Assembly (NCBI GenBank): GCA_046349915.1
Contig: JAXMBL010000009.1
Coordinates: 372,001 to 436,000 of the forward strand
Length of the DNA: 64,000 bases
Direction: 5' to 3'
Origin: CAIXSC01 sp046349915
Lineage (GTDB): Bacteria > Planctomycetota > Planctomycetia > Pirellulales > Pirellulaceae
In this document: positions 27,450-35,906 of the stretch, piece by piece
Layout of the letters: every line of letters begins with the position of its first letter
Numbering within the stretch: the first letter of the stretch is position 1
Notes under the pieces: generated by a model
The model's input: the letters and a program-made list of their open reading frames with translations, nothing else
The model's database searches: none
Told to the model about the DNA's origin: nothing
Program-made: the position numbers and the translations under genes

Positions 27450-28355
27450 ATGTGGACTTTCGATTTGCTGGGCTCCGTGGTGCTCGTGCTGGCGCTCTGC
27501 ACGGTATTCCTCATGGTGTTCGTCGCGCGAGCGCACAAGTCGGGCAAGGACATTCCGCTCTGGCTAGGCTCGGGACTGACAGGCATGCTGCTGGGCGCCG
27601 CCGTTCTCGCCGTTGGCTTCACTGTCCTCGGGTATGAGGCATTCACGAAAGAGGAAGTGAAAGAAATGGCTGCCGCTGGACTCGCCGCCGCTCAACCGCT
27701 GTCAACCAACAGCACAACCGGCCCGCAAGCTGGCGGAGGCGGCATGGGCGGAGGCGGCGGCATGGGAGGTGGAATGGGCGGGGGCATGGGTGGTGGTGGT
27801 GGTGGTGGCATGGGCGGAGGAGGCATGGGAGGCGGACGCCAACCCTCGCCTAAAATGCTGCTCGGGTCGCTCGTTCGTAAACTCGATCTGCTGACCGGCG
27901 ACATCCAAATCCGCTTGACCGATTCGCAAGCCGCAGCCGTCCGTCAGCAGTTGGAAGAACTGGCCGGCAAATCCACCATGACGGACGATGAAGCGAAAAA
28001 AGCTCACGACGCACTGCTCGCCCTGCTCGACGACGACCAGAAGGCTCGCCAAGATGCCGTCGGGTTGCCGATGCGACGTGGCGGCGGCGGTCCCATGGGC
28101 GGCGGTGGAGGACCGATGGGTGGCAGCCCCATGGGAGGCGGCGGCGCACCGGCAGCTGACGCGAGCCCCTTCGCCCGCGAGGACAACAGCAAGGCCTTAC
28201 AAAGTCTTGTAGCACGCCTGGGCGGCGCACCAGCAGCCGCACCAACGGCTGAGGAAAAGCCAGGGGAAGCTAAGCCTGCCGAAGAAAAGCCTGCTGAAGA
28301 GAAGCCAGCGGCCGAGAAACCAGCCGACGAAAAACCTGCCGAAGCCAAGCCGTAG
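27450..28355 (+). CDS. Membrane protein with Gly/Met-rich linkers and KPAEE-type tail
   Basis: The 301-residue protein has two N-terminal membrane segments (residues ~5-26 and ~38-60), placing the long C-terminal part on one side. A striking Gly/Met-rich stretch of about 37 residues (GGGMGGG repeats, near 95-132) precedes a small helical domain (LVRKLDLLTGDIQIRLTDSQ, LLALLDDDQKARQDA) that resembles the LTxxQ/Spy-type metal-stress domains only loosely. A second Gly/Met/Pro-rich linker and an Ala/Lys/Glu/Pro repeat tail (AEEKPAEEKP) close it. I do not recognise a named family. It starts 57 bases before the argS ATG ends the gap on the same strand, so the two may be cotranscribed. Confidence 0.7.
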   Translation: MWTFDLLGSVVLVLALCTVFLMVFVARAHKSGKDIPLWLGSGLTGMLLGAAVLAVGFTVLGYEAFTKEEVKEMAAAGLAAAQPLSTNSTTGPQAGGGGMGGGGGMGGGMGGGMGGGGGGGMGGGGMGGGRQPSPKMLLGSLVRKLDLLTGDIQIRLTDSQAAAVRQQLEELAGKSTMTDDEAKKAHDALLALLDDDQKARQDAVGLPMRRGGGGPMGGGGGPMGGSPMGGGGAPAADASPFAREDNSKALQSLVARLGGAPAAAPTAEEKPGEAKPAEEKPAEEKPAAEKPADEKPAEAKP

Positions 28356-28412
28356 CGAACTTATCTTCGCCAAGACTGAGCTGCGATCGAGAAGAGAGAA
28401 ACGAAGAACGCC

Positions 28413-30389
28413 ATGGACATTTTGAGTGAACTGCGATCGCGATTCCGCGACACTTTGTCGAATTGGACAGCCGACACCACCTCCTTGCTCGATATGATCC
28501 GCCCCGCGCAGGATGCTCAGTTTGGCGATTACCAGGCCAACTGCGCGATGCCGCTCGCCAAGCAACTTGGCAAACCCCCGCGCGAATTGGCCGCGCAGTT
28601 GGTCGCTCAAACACGGCTCGATGATCTCTGCCATCCTCCCGAAGTAGCCGGCCCTGGCTTCATCAATCTCAAGTTGTTGGACCCTGTGCTCGAACGAGCC
28701 GCCACGGAGGCGATCAGCGACCCTTTCCTGGGAGTCCCCCGCCCTGCTCAACCTCGCACCTATATCGTCGACTTCTCGGCGCCTAATGTCGCCAAGCCCA
28801 TGCATGTGGGCCACATTCGCTCGACCGTCATCGGCGATGCCCTGTGCCGACTCCTGCGTTTTCGCGGCCACACCGTAGTCAGCGACAACCATCTGGGCGA
28901 CTGGGGTACTCAGTTCGGCATGGTGATCTATGGCTACAAACACTTCGTCAATAAGGCCGCGTACGCCGAGCAACCGGTCGCGGAACTCTCACGCCTCTAC
29001 CGCCTAGTCAACAACCTGGTCGATTATCACGATCAACGAGCCCAGCGACCTCGCTTGGAGCAAGCGGTCGCCGAGCGAGCCGCCGCCCTTGAACGACTCG
29101 CCGCTCAACCTGTTCCCACCGAGAAAGGCGCCGACAAAAAGCACGCCGCCGCGGTGAAGAAAGCGGAACGCCAGTTGGTGGAAGCTCGCGATTCGCAGGC
29201 CGCCGCCGAGGCCAAGATTCGAGCGATCGACAACGACCCTGTGATGTCGACCTTCGCGCAAGCTCATCCCGACATCGGCGCCGCGGTGCTCGCCGAGACC
29301 GCTCAACTTCATGCGGGCAACGCCGAGAATCAGCGATTGTGGGACGAATTCCTACCGCTCTGCCGACAAGAAATTCACCGCATCTATTCTCGACTCGACG
29401 TCTCCTTCGACGAGGAACTTGGCGAGAGCTTCTACCACGATCAACTGCCCGAGGTGGTGACGGAGTTTGAATCGTTGGGACTGGCGCGGGAGAGCGACGG
29501 GGCGGTGTGCGTTTTCTTGGAGGGATTCGAGACCCCCATGATCATTCGCAAGCGGGACGGTGCGTTCCTTTACGCGACCACCGACCTCGCCACGATCCGC
29601 TACCGGATCAATCGCTGGCATCCCGACGCCATCTTGTATGTGGTCGACCATCGTCAGGGCGAGCACTTCGACAAACTGTTCGCCGCCGCTCGACTGTGGG
29701 GAAAAGGTCAAGTCGAATTGAGCCACATCGCATTCGGCACCGTATTGGGAAATGACGGCAAGCCGTTCAAGACACGCGCGGGGGACACCGTTGGGCTTGA
29801 AGGCCTGCTCGACGAAGGTGTTCGCAAGGCGCTCGCGGTTGTCTGCGAGAACGATGACCGTAAACCCGAGGGCCCCGAGTTTACGCAGGAGCAGCGACAG
29901 AAGATCGCGGACGTGGTAGGCATCGCCGCTCTCAAGTACGCCGACTTATCGCAAAACCGCACTAGCGACTACGAGTTCAGCTACGACAAAATGTTGGCGC
30001 TCGATGGAAACACGGCTGCCTACATGCAGTATTCCTATGCGCGAGTCCAGGGGATTTTCCGCAAGGGCAATATCGATCCCGCGGCATTGGTCGCGCATCC
30101 AGACTCGCGGTTGCATTTGGTGGAACCAGCGGAACGAGCCCTCGCCCTAGCGTTGGCCCGCTTCCCCGAAGCACTCGCCGACGCCTTGGCTGATTACCGT
30201 CCCAACCTGATGACCGTCTACTTGTACGAGGTCACTCGCCGCTTCAGCGCTTTCTTCGAAGCGTGTCCCGTGCTGAAGGCCGACACGGATCAGGTCAAGC
30301 GTTCGCGCCTGCTGCTGTGCGCACTCACCGCCAAAGTGGTCCGCCAAGGCCTGCAATTGCTCGGCATCCAAGTCGTGGACCGGATGTAG
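28413..30389 (+). CDS. argS: Arginyl-tRNA synthetase
   Basis: ArgS charges tRNA-Arg. The 658-residue protein carries the class I signature in VAKPMHVGHIRSTVIGD (HIGH variant HVGH) and the following DNHLGDWGTQFG. Also present are the ArgRS N-terminal tRNA-binding part (FGDYQANCAMPLAKQLGK), YVVDHRQGEHF, and the C-terminal anticodon-binding domain (QNRTSDYEFSYDKMLALDGN, then LYEVTRRFSAFFEACPVL). A lysine- and alanine-rich helical insertion at about residues 205-275 makes it longer than the usual 550-590. It follows a membrane-protein gene by 57 bases. It should be essential. Confidence 0.96.
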   Translation: MDILSELRSRFRDTLSNWTADTTSLLDMIRPAQDAQFGDYQANCAMPLAKQLGKPPRELAAQLVAQTRLDDLCHPPEVAGPGFINLKLLDPVLERAATEAISDPFLGVPRPAQPRTYIVDFSAPNVAKPMHVGHIRSTVIGDALCRLLRFRGHTVVSDNHLGDWGTQFGMVIYGYKHFVNKAAYAEQPVAELSRLYRLVNNLVDYHDQRAQRPRLEQAVAERAAALERLAAQPVPTEKGADKKHAAAVKKAERQLVEARDSQAAAEAKIRAIDNDPVMSTFAQAHPDIGAAVLAETAQLHAGNAENQRLWDEFLPLCRQEIHRIYSRLDVSFDEELGESFYHDQLPEVVTEFESLGLARESDGAVCVFLEGFETPMIIRKRDGAFLYATTDLATIRYRINRWHPDAILYVVDHRQGEHFDKLFAAARLWGKGQVELSHIAFGTVLGNDGKPFKTRAGDTVGLEGLLDEGVRKALAVVCENDDRKPEGPEFTQEQRQKIADVVGIAALKYADLSQNRTSDYEFSYDKMLALDGNTAAYMQYSYARVQGIFRKGNIDPAALVAHPDSRLHLVEPAERALALALARFPEALADALADYRPNLMTVYLYEVTRRFSAFFEACPVLKADTDQVKRSRLLLCALTAKVVRQGLQLLGIQVVDRM

Positions 30390-31003
30390 GGCAGCCCGAC
30401 GAGAGGAATTAGCATCAGTCCTACTCGCGAGGTGGTGAAACCGATTTCCCAACTACTCCCAAACGTCTATGACCTTCGAGTAACGTTGGACATGTAGAAT
30501 GTCCAAGTTCAACGTGACGGCGTATGGCCCAGGATGTTAGACCTGACGTCTCTCGATCCTACTGATCAACCATCAGCTTCGCCACAGGACTGCCGTGCCT
30601 GCGATTATGCCTGACGCAGTCGCGTTCGGTAGCGAGTCGGCTGGCAATTGTAGTGATTAGCATGCTGCTCTCCGCTGCCATCAGCAGCTTCTTGTTGTCT
30701 CGCTTTCCTGCCTCTTCATCCATGGTGGACAACCTTGCGTTTGTCTCCGCTTTCCACCCCACTCTTACGACATGCACTATCGCGGCATTGTGTACCGGGC
30801 GATTGTGCGGCTTCACCATTGGCTCGGGACATGAAGAGTGCTTTAGTTCAGCGAAACGATGCGTCTAGGGTAGCGGGAAAAGACCTCGTTCATCTCCGCT
30901 TCTAATTCCAGAAAACAGCCTAGCTATCGTTCGAGCCGTGGGCTTCCAGGTAGGCAGGAGCGCCATCAGTTCGGCGGAGAATTGCCCCGAGCGTCAACCT
31001 TCA
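30390..31003. other. Intergenic region after argS with a short hairpin
   Basis: A small inverted repeat (TTGGACAT, 30486-30493, and ATGTCCAA, 30499-30506) lies about 100 bases after argS and could mark its transcript end, though no T run follows. Open frames at 30559-30819 (minus) and 30653-30868 (plus) overlap each other and have no ribosome-binding site or family resemblance, so I do not call them. Confidence 0.5.
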
Positions 31004-31471
31004 TCAAGCGCCGCCGTTCACTGGGTCGATATCAAACTGCAGGACGGGCGATTTCGAGCCGAATTTGGCGTACATGCGAAGGGCCGGGTCATCGCCTTTG
31101 TCCGCTTGCACGAAGACCAGGTAGATGTCGCGGCGTTGAGCTAGTCGACAGAGTTCATCGAGCAACGCGGTCGCGATCCCCTGCCGCCGATAGGCCTCCT
31201 CGACCGCCAGATCGTACAAGTAGAACTCGCACCTTTCTTGCTCGAACTTCGGCAGAACATAGCCCGCAAGTCCGCCGATCACCTCGCCATCCTGCGCGAG
31301 GGCCGCGATCACAACAAACGAGTTGCTGTTGAGCAATTGCCGCAGATACTCGTCGGTGGGCTGGCGACTCGAATAAGTCTCTCGCTCCTCGAATGCTCGA
31401 CCGAACAGATGGAGCAATTGCCGCATGGGCCGCACATCGGCGGGACCCAGCAGTTGGATTTCGCGGTACAT
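31004..31471 (-). CDS. AAC(3)-I-like GNAT acetyltransferase
   Basis: The 155-residue protein is a GNAT-fold acetyl-CoA-dependent acetyltransferase. It resembles the aminoglycoside 3-N-acetyltransferase AAC(3)-I group along its whole length: LLHLFGRAFEERETYSSRQP at the front, the strand GGLAGYVLPKFEQER, YLYDLAVEEAYRRQGIATAL (acetyl-CoA-binding R/QxxGxA), and FVQADKGDDPALRMYAKFG near the end. These segments are diagnostic of that group as I know it. True aminoglycoside activity is inference; environmental homologues may use other amines. ATG 31471 is chosen; the upstream frame reads through a REP-like repeat and is not part of the protein. Confidence 0.8.
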   Translation of the reverse strand: MYREIQLLGPADVRPMRQLLHLFGRAFEERETYSSRQPTDEYLRQLLNSNSFVVIAALAQDGEVIGGLAGYVLPKFEQERCEFYLYDLAVEEAYRRQGIATALLDELCRLAQRRDIYLVFVQADKGDDPALRMYAKFGSKSPVLQFDIDPVNGGA

Positions 31472-31497
31472 ACCGATCACTCGGCGAGAGGCTAATC

Positions 31498-31516
31498 GAC
31501 GGACTAGAAGTCCGTC
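31498..31516. repeat. REP-like palindrome, copy 3
   Basis: GACGGACTAGAAGTCCGTC just upstream of the acetyltransferase start and 80 bases after the regulator gene ends. Confidence 0.85.
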
Positions 31517-31597
31517 GTACATCGTTTCTCGATACGACAAGGCTCGAGCTTTCGCCTACGTTAGCAAACGAGCCCGCTTGCCGGCCAGTCCCCCCAC

Positions 31598-32464
31598 TTA
31601 CTTGGCCATCTTCCGTAGCGACAGCGCGAATTGCTCCAACTGCCGGACCGTGTCGCAGAATGACGCGTATTGAATTCGCTGTCGGACATCTGCGGTCAGA
31701 GCTTGTCCGCCCACCACGATCGCGACATCGTGCTCGCGAGCCGTGTCAAACAGACGAGCATATCCGTCCAGAAACTCGTCGAGGTCGTTAATGTGCGAGA
31801 TACTCAACCAAAGTACTCGCGGGCGATTCGTCCGCACGGCGGCCGCAAACGACTCGAAAGGGATAGACGCCCCCAGGGATACGGCCGACCACCCCGCCTC
31901 CCTCAGGACGAGTTCCACCATTGCGTTGGGGATCAGATACTGATCGCCGCTTGGAGTTCCGCCCAGCGCGATGAGGCGAGGGTCCATGCCCGACTGGTTG
32001 TCGCGGAACGCGTGCAGGATATGCAGCATGATCTCGCACGCACGCCGCTCTTGATACACTTCAGCCTGCTGGTGCGACCAACGTTCCCCAATCTCCCGAA
32101 ACGCCGCCGCCACCACCTCATCGCAAATCGCGCTCAACGCATGCTTGGCCATGTAAAGGTCGAACACGATCCGCCGACACAGCGGCTCGTCGCCTTCCAG
32201 CAGCGAACTGGTCAACATCTGGCGTGAACGGATCAAGCACCGTTCGGTCGCCTCGCGCACCGGGGGCAGACCTAGCGCCTCGGGGCTGACCACCTGCATG
32301 TCCCCCTCACGCACGAACCGCAGCACGTCCGACAGCGCAAGGCGACGGTGCCCGCCACCCGTCCGCACGGTGCTGATGAGGCCTTGATCGCACCAACGTT
32401 TCAGCGATGACTCGCTTACGCCAAGTGCCTGCGCGACTTGTTTTGGGGACAAAAGTTCCTTCAT
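31598..32464 (-). CDS. MerR-type HTH regulator with B12-binding fold lacking cobalamin ligands (CarH/LitR-like)
   Basis: The 288-residue protein has an N-terminal MerR/excisionase-type HTH (LSPKQVAQALGVSESSLKRW, then GGGHRRLALSDVLRF). A four-helix bundle (~80-160) and a Rossmann-like domain (~163-285; ALGGTPSGDQYLIP) follow. This is the CarH/LitR photoreceptor layout. In Thermus CarH the ligands are W131, E141, H142 and lower axial H177. Here W129 and E139 are kept, but the H142 position is R140 and the DxHxxG motif reads D174-Q-Y-L-I-P, so both histidines are gone. The protein is probably cobalamin-independent. It diverges from the lipid-modification operon, with tandem 9-bp repeats at both promoters, and is the likely repressor of both. 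Confidence 0.85.
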   Translation of the reverse strand: MKELLSPKQVAQALGVSESSLKRWCDQGLISTVRTGGGHRRLALSDVLRFVREGDMQVVSPEALGLPPVREATERCLIRSRQMLTSSLLEGDEPLCRRIVFDLYMAKHALSAICDEVVAAAFREIGERWSHQQAEVYQERRACEIMLHILHAFRDNQSGMDPRLIALGGTPSGDQYLIPNAMVELVLREAGWSAVSLGASIPFESFAAAVRTNRPRVLWLSISHINDLDEFLDGYARLFDTAREHDVAIVVGGQALTADVRQRIQYASFCDTVRQLEQFALSLRKMAK

Positions 32465-32490
32465 GCGGGCAAGTCTGGCTAAACGAAGGT

Positions 32491-32508
32491 TTTGAATGAT
32501 TTGAACGA
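32491..32508. promoter_or_regulatory. Putative operator: two tandem 9-bp repeats at the regulator's own promoter
   Basis: TTTGAATGA at 32491 and TTTGAACGA at 32500 are adjacent direct repeats, starting 27 bases upstream of the regulator start. On the minus strand a possible -10 (TATGAT, complement of 32508-32513) touches them, so binding here could block autogenous transcription. Promoter placement is inference. Confidence 0.6.
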
Positions 32509-32612
32509 ATCATAGCACGCAACATTTCAATCGACCACTGGCACTTATCGGCATTTCTTCCCTGAATAAACCCACCATCTCCAGCGACCCCGCCCTCCCT
32601 AACCGCCACCAA

Positions 32613-32645
32613 TATTTGGACGATTTGAATGTTTTGACCGATTGA
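32613..32645. promoter_or_regulatory. Putative operator: three to four tandem 9-bp repeats at the lipid operon promoter
   Basis: TTTGGACGA (32613), TTTGAATGT (32622), TTTGACCGA (32631) and a partial TTGACG (32640) follow one another at an exact 9-base period. The consensus with the copies at 32491-32508 is TTTGAAYGA. The last unit is the -35 box of the operon promoter, so occupancy should repress it. Confidence 0.7.
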
Positions 32646-32668
32646 CGCTACTGATTTTCCGCGCTATA
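32640..32668 (+). promoter_or_regulatory. Sigma-70-type promoter for the lipid-modification operon
   Basis: TTGACG (32640-32645), a 17-base spacer and TATAGA (32663-32668) form a near-consensus housekeeping promoter. The first start codon of the operon (32763) lies about 90 bases downstream. Confidence 0.7.
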
Positions 32669-32762
32669 GACTCCCAGACAGCCGTTGCGGACGCCCGAAT
32701 TGCGGCCGTTTCGCTACCCATTCAGCCGCTCGGCGGCTCTAGTCCCCAGGGAGATCCCACCC

Positions 32763-33734
32763 ATGCCAGCTACCACCGTGAGACCCGAGAGCGGCGAATT
32801 CCAGGCTCAACCGACTCCTGCCGATAGCTCCAATGGCGCTCGTACAGTCCTGGTCACTGGCGCTTCGGGACTCGTGGGACAAGCCCTCCTGCCGCGACTC
32901 GAAGCCGCCGGCTACCGCACCCGAGCCATGCGGCGAGGCCGTTGCACGGGGAGCGACATCTGCTGGTCGCCTGACACCGGGGTGGCCGACAAATCACAGC
33001 TCGAGGGGGCGGGCGCCGTGGTCCATCTGGCGGGCGAGAACATCGCAGCCGGGCGGTGGAATGCGGCCAAGAAACAGCGAATTCGGGACAGCCGAGTCCA
33101 AGGGACTCAGCGGTTGTGCGAATCTCTGGCTGCCCTCAAATCGCCTCCCCAGACCTTGATCTGCGCTTCGGCCACTGGCTTTTACGGCAACCGCGGCACG
33201 GAAGAACTGACGGAAGATTCCCCCGCGGGCTCGGGTTTTCTCTCGGACGTCTGCGTCGAATGGGAGCGAGCCGCTCGACCGGCGGTCGAACGCGGAATTC
33301 GAGTGGTGCATTTGCGGATCGGCGTGATACTCACGCCCGCGGGCGGCGCCCTCCAGAAGATGCTGCTCCCGTTCAAACTGGGAGTCGGCGGCGTTGTGGG
33401 CTCGGGCAGCCAGTATTGGAGCTGGGTGTCGCTGGACGATGTTGTCGGCGCTATCGCACACTGCTTGGCTCACGACGAAATCAGCGGACCGGTGAATGCG
33501 GTCGCTCCTAGCCCAGTCACCAACCGAGAATTCACGAAAGCACTTGGCAAGGCCCTTCATCGCCCCACGATCTTTCCGATGCCCGCGTTCGCCGCTCGGC
33601 TGGCTCTAGGCGAGATGTCGGACGCGCTGCTGATGGCGAGCACTCGAGTGCTCCCGACGAAGCTGGAAGCCAGCGGCTATCACTTCCGCCATGCCGACCT
33701 GTCGTCCGCGTTCCACGACATGCTTGGCAAGTAG
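32763..33734 (+). CDS. TIGR01777 family NAD(P)-binding epimerase-like protein
   Basis: This extended short-chain dehydrogenase-like protein has the nucleotide-binding TVLVTGASGLVGQALLPRL, then VVHLAGENIAAGRW, the RIRDSRVQGTQRL helix, and ICASATGFYGNRG in the active-site region, the last two being marks of the TIGR01777 (YfcH/SulA-like) family. A C-terminal helical pair (PTIFPMPAFAARLALGEM, LLMASTRVLPTKLEASGY) is the DUF1731 part. The reaction is not known. The start ATG 32763 has GGGAG about 10 bases upstream. It is the first gene of an operon that usually includes an FAD oxidoreductase, DUF1365 and CFA-type genes, found in several phyla under light or oxidative-stress control. Confidence 0.88.
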   Translation: MPATTVRPESGEFQAQPTPADSSNGARTVLVTGASGLVGQALLPRLEAAGYRTRAMRRGRCTGSDICWSPDTGVADKSQLEGAGAVVHLAGENIAAGRWNAAKKQRIRDSRVQGTQRLCESLAALKSPPQTLICASATGFYGNRGTEELTEDSPAGSGFLSDVCVEWERAARPAVERGIRVVHLRIGVILTPAGGALQKMLLPFKLGVGGVVGSGSQYWSWVSLDDVVGAIAHCLAHDEISGPVNAVAPSPVTNREFTKALGKALHRPTIFPMPAFAARLALGEMSDALLMASTRVLPTKLEASGYHFRHADLSSAFHDMLGK

Positions 33735-33824
33735 CCCTGCTCGTCCCCTGGAATCGCTAGACTGATCCCACAGCCTCTGTACTTGCTTCTCGGTCACTCC
33801 ACTCACGCCCAGCCGGAAGATTGC

Positions 33825-35099
33825 ATGAAGATTGCCATCGTGGGAAGCGGAATCTCGGGGCTGGTCGCAGCCCACAAACTGCGACGCAACCACGAAATTA
33901 CCGTTTTCGAGTCGAGTGATCGCATCGGCGGACACACCAACACGGTATTGGCCGAGTGGCAAGGCGAGTCGCATTGGATCGACACAGGCTTTATCGTTTT
34001 CAACGATTGGACTTATCCCAACTTCATCGCCTTGCTGGACGAATTGAAAGTCGAGTCACAACCGACATCCATGAGTTTCAGCGTGCGTTGCGACCGCACG
34101 GGCTTGGAATACAACGGCACCTCGCTGAACGGCGTCTTCGCTCAACGACGCAACTTGATGCGTCCCAGCTTCCTGAGAATGATCCGCGACATTCTGCGAT
34201 TCAATCGCGAAGCTCCCGCCGCTCTCAAACAACGTGGCGACGAAGTAACGCTTGGCGATTATCTTCAAGCCGAAGGATACTCGCCCCAATTCTCCGACCA
34301 ATATCTGCTCCCCATGGGCGCCGCCATCTGGTCATGTCCGCCAGGAACATTCGCTGAATTCCCTCTGCGGTTCATCGTCGAGTTCTATCAGAATCATGGT
34401 TTGTTGAGCGTGTCGAATCGGCCCACATGGCGAGTGATCACGGGTGGTTCTCGCAGCTACGTCGAAGCTCTCACCAAACCCTTCCTCGACCGCTTCCGTC
34501 TCAACTCGCCAGTGGCGAGCGTCGAGCGAACCGCGGAGGCCGCGACCGTCGTCACTCGCGACGGGCAGCGCGAATCGTTCGACCATGTCGTGCTGGCCTG
34601 CCACAGCGATCAGGCTTTGCAGATGTTGGCCCAACCGACCGCGGTCGAACGCGAGGTGCTGGAAGCCATCCCCTACGGTCGCAACACGGCCGTGCTGCAC
34701 ACCGACACGACGTTGTTGCCGCGCTCGAAGCGCGCCTGGGCCAGTTGGAACTACCAAGTGCGAGAAGAGGGAGCGACAGGAGCAGACCGCTCTACAGTCA
34801 CCTACAACATGAACATGCTCCAGCACCTGCGGTCGCGACACACTTATTGCGTCTCGCTGAATTGCGACGAATGGATCGATTCCGCCAAAGTCATTCGACG
34901 CTTTGTGTATCATCACCCGGTCTTCACGACTCGCCGCGCCGCCGCTCAACGACGCCACGCTGAGTTGCTCGATGCCAATCGCACCTCGTTTTGCGGCGCG
35001 TATTGGGGCGCGGGGTTTCACGAGGACGGAGTGAAGAGCGCGCTGGCTGTTTGCAACGCTTTGGAAGCGCGGCGTCATCCGCGGACATTGACCGCATAA
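33825..35099 (+). CDS. FAD-dependent amine-oxidase-like oxidoreductase (COG2907 type)
   Basis: The 424-residue protein opens with a dinucleotide-binding motif MKIAIVGSGISGLVAAHKL and the FAD-ribose acid in VFESSDRIGGHTN. Later segments (WIDTGFIVFNDWTYPNF, YLLPMGAAIWSCPPGTFAEF and the terminal FCGAYWGAGFHEDGVKSAL) are typical of the oxidoreductases found next to DUF1365 and CFA-like genes. It probably oxidises or desaturates acyl chains or a related lipid substrate (inference). ATG 33825 is used; the frame opens upstream at 33783 but lacks a better ribosome-binding site. It lies 90 bases after the TIGR01777 gene. Confidence 0.9.
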   Translation: MKIAIVGSGISGLVAAHKLRRNHEITVFESSDRIGGHTNTVLAEWQGESHWIDTGFIVFNDWTYPNFIALLDELKVESQPTSMSFSVRCDRTGLEYNGTSLNGVFAQRRNLMRPSFLRMIRDILRFNREAPAALKQRGDEVTLGDYLQAEGYSPQFSDQYLLPMGAAIWSCPPGTFAEFPLRFIVEFYQNHGLLSVSNRPTWRVITGGSRSYVEALTKPFLDRFRLNSPVASVERTAEAATVVTRDGQRESFDHVVLACHSDQALQMLAQPTAVEREVLEAIPYGRNTAVLHTDTTLLPRSKRAWASWNYQVREEGATGADRSTVTYNMNMLQHLRSRHTYCVSLNCDEWIDSAKVIRRFVYHHPVFTTRRAAAQRRHAELLDANRTSFCGAYWGAGFHEDGVKSALAVCNALEARRHPRTLTA

Positions 35100-35126
35100 G
35101 TTCCTTCGACCAGGATACGCCGCCTC

Positions 35127-35906
35127 ATGCATAGTTGCCTCTACGAAGGAACCGTTCGGCATCGCAGGTACTCGCCTCGCGAGCATTCGTTTTCATATCC
35201 GTTGTTCCTCGTCTACCTGGATCTCGACGAACTCGACACCGTCTTTCGCGGTCGCTGGTTCTGGTCGACTCGCCGTCCCACGCTCGCTTGGTTCCGTCGC
35301 GAAGATCATCTCGGCCCCAGCAGTCAACCTTTGTCGGAAGCCGTACGCGATGTTGTCGAGCGCGAGGGAGCTCCACGGCCCCTCGGCCCGATCCGCCTGC
35401 TGACTCACTTGCGTTATGGCGGCATCGCGATGAACCCGGTCAGTTTCTTTTATTGCTACGACGTGGATGGCGAGACGTTGCTGGCCATCGTCGCCGAAGT
35501 GAACAATACGCCTTGGGGCGAACGTCACTGCTACGTGCTGCGAGCGGCGACAGCGGACCTACGGACGACGACCGCTCCACTCACCTTTCAGCATCCGAAG
35601 GATTTCCACGTTTCGCCCTTCATGGACATGAACATGGATTACCACTGGCGAATCACTCGGCCGAGCGAATCGCTGGCGGTCCATATTCAGAACGAACGCA
35701 TTGGTCAGAAGCTATTCGATGCAACGTTGGTGCTGAAACGCCGACCGATCAACGGTCCACAACTGGCTCGCGTATTGATCGAGTATCCACTGCTGACATT
35801 ACGAGTGTTGGTCGCCATCTATTGGCAAGCCTGGCGACTCTGGCTCAAGAAGATTCCTTTTGTTCCACATCCCCAAACTCAGCGACCCCTGGAATCGCTC
35901 TCATGA
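35127..35906 (+). CDS. DUF1365 family protein
   Basis: The 259-residue protein has the DUF1365 hallmarks: an N-terminal MHSCLYEGTVRHRRYSPREH, YPLFLVYLDLDEL, HLRYGGIAMNPVSFFYCYD, NNTPWGERHCYVL and HPKDFHVSPFMDMNMDYHW. Its biochemical role is not firmly known. The same gene is found beside FAD oxidoreductase and CFA-type methyltransferase genes in many bacteria, where members of the set have been implicated in making unusual methylated or furan fatty acids. It starts 27 bases after the oxidoreductase gene, and its stop overlaps the next start by four bases (ATGA), so the two proteins are probably made together. Confidence 0.92.
   Translation: MHSCLYEGTVRHRRYSPREHSFSYPLFLVYLDLDELDTVFRGRWFWSTRRPTLAWFRREDHLGPSSQPLSEAVRDVVEREGAPRPLGPIRLLTHLRYGGIAMNPVSFFYCYDVDGETLLAIVAEVNNTPWGERHCYVLRAATADLRTTTAPLTFQHPKDFHVSPFMDMNMDYHWRITRPSESLAVHIQNERIGQKLFDATLVLKRRPINGPQLARVLIEYPLLTLRVLVAIYWQAWRLWLKKIPFVPHPQTQRPLESLS

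Noticed and set aside
30559..30819. 86-codon minus-strand frame after argS
   Set aside because: No ribosome-binding site, no family resemblance, and an overlapping frame on the other strand of equal quality.
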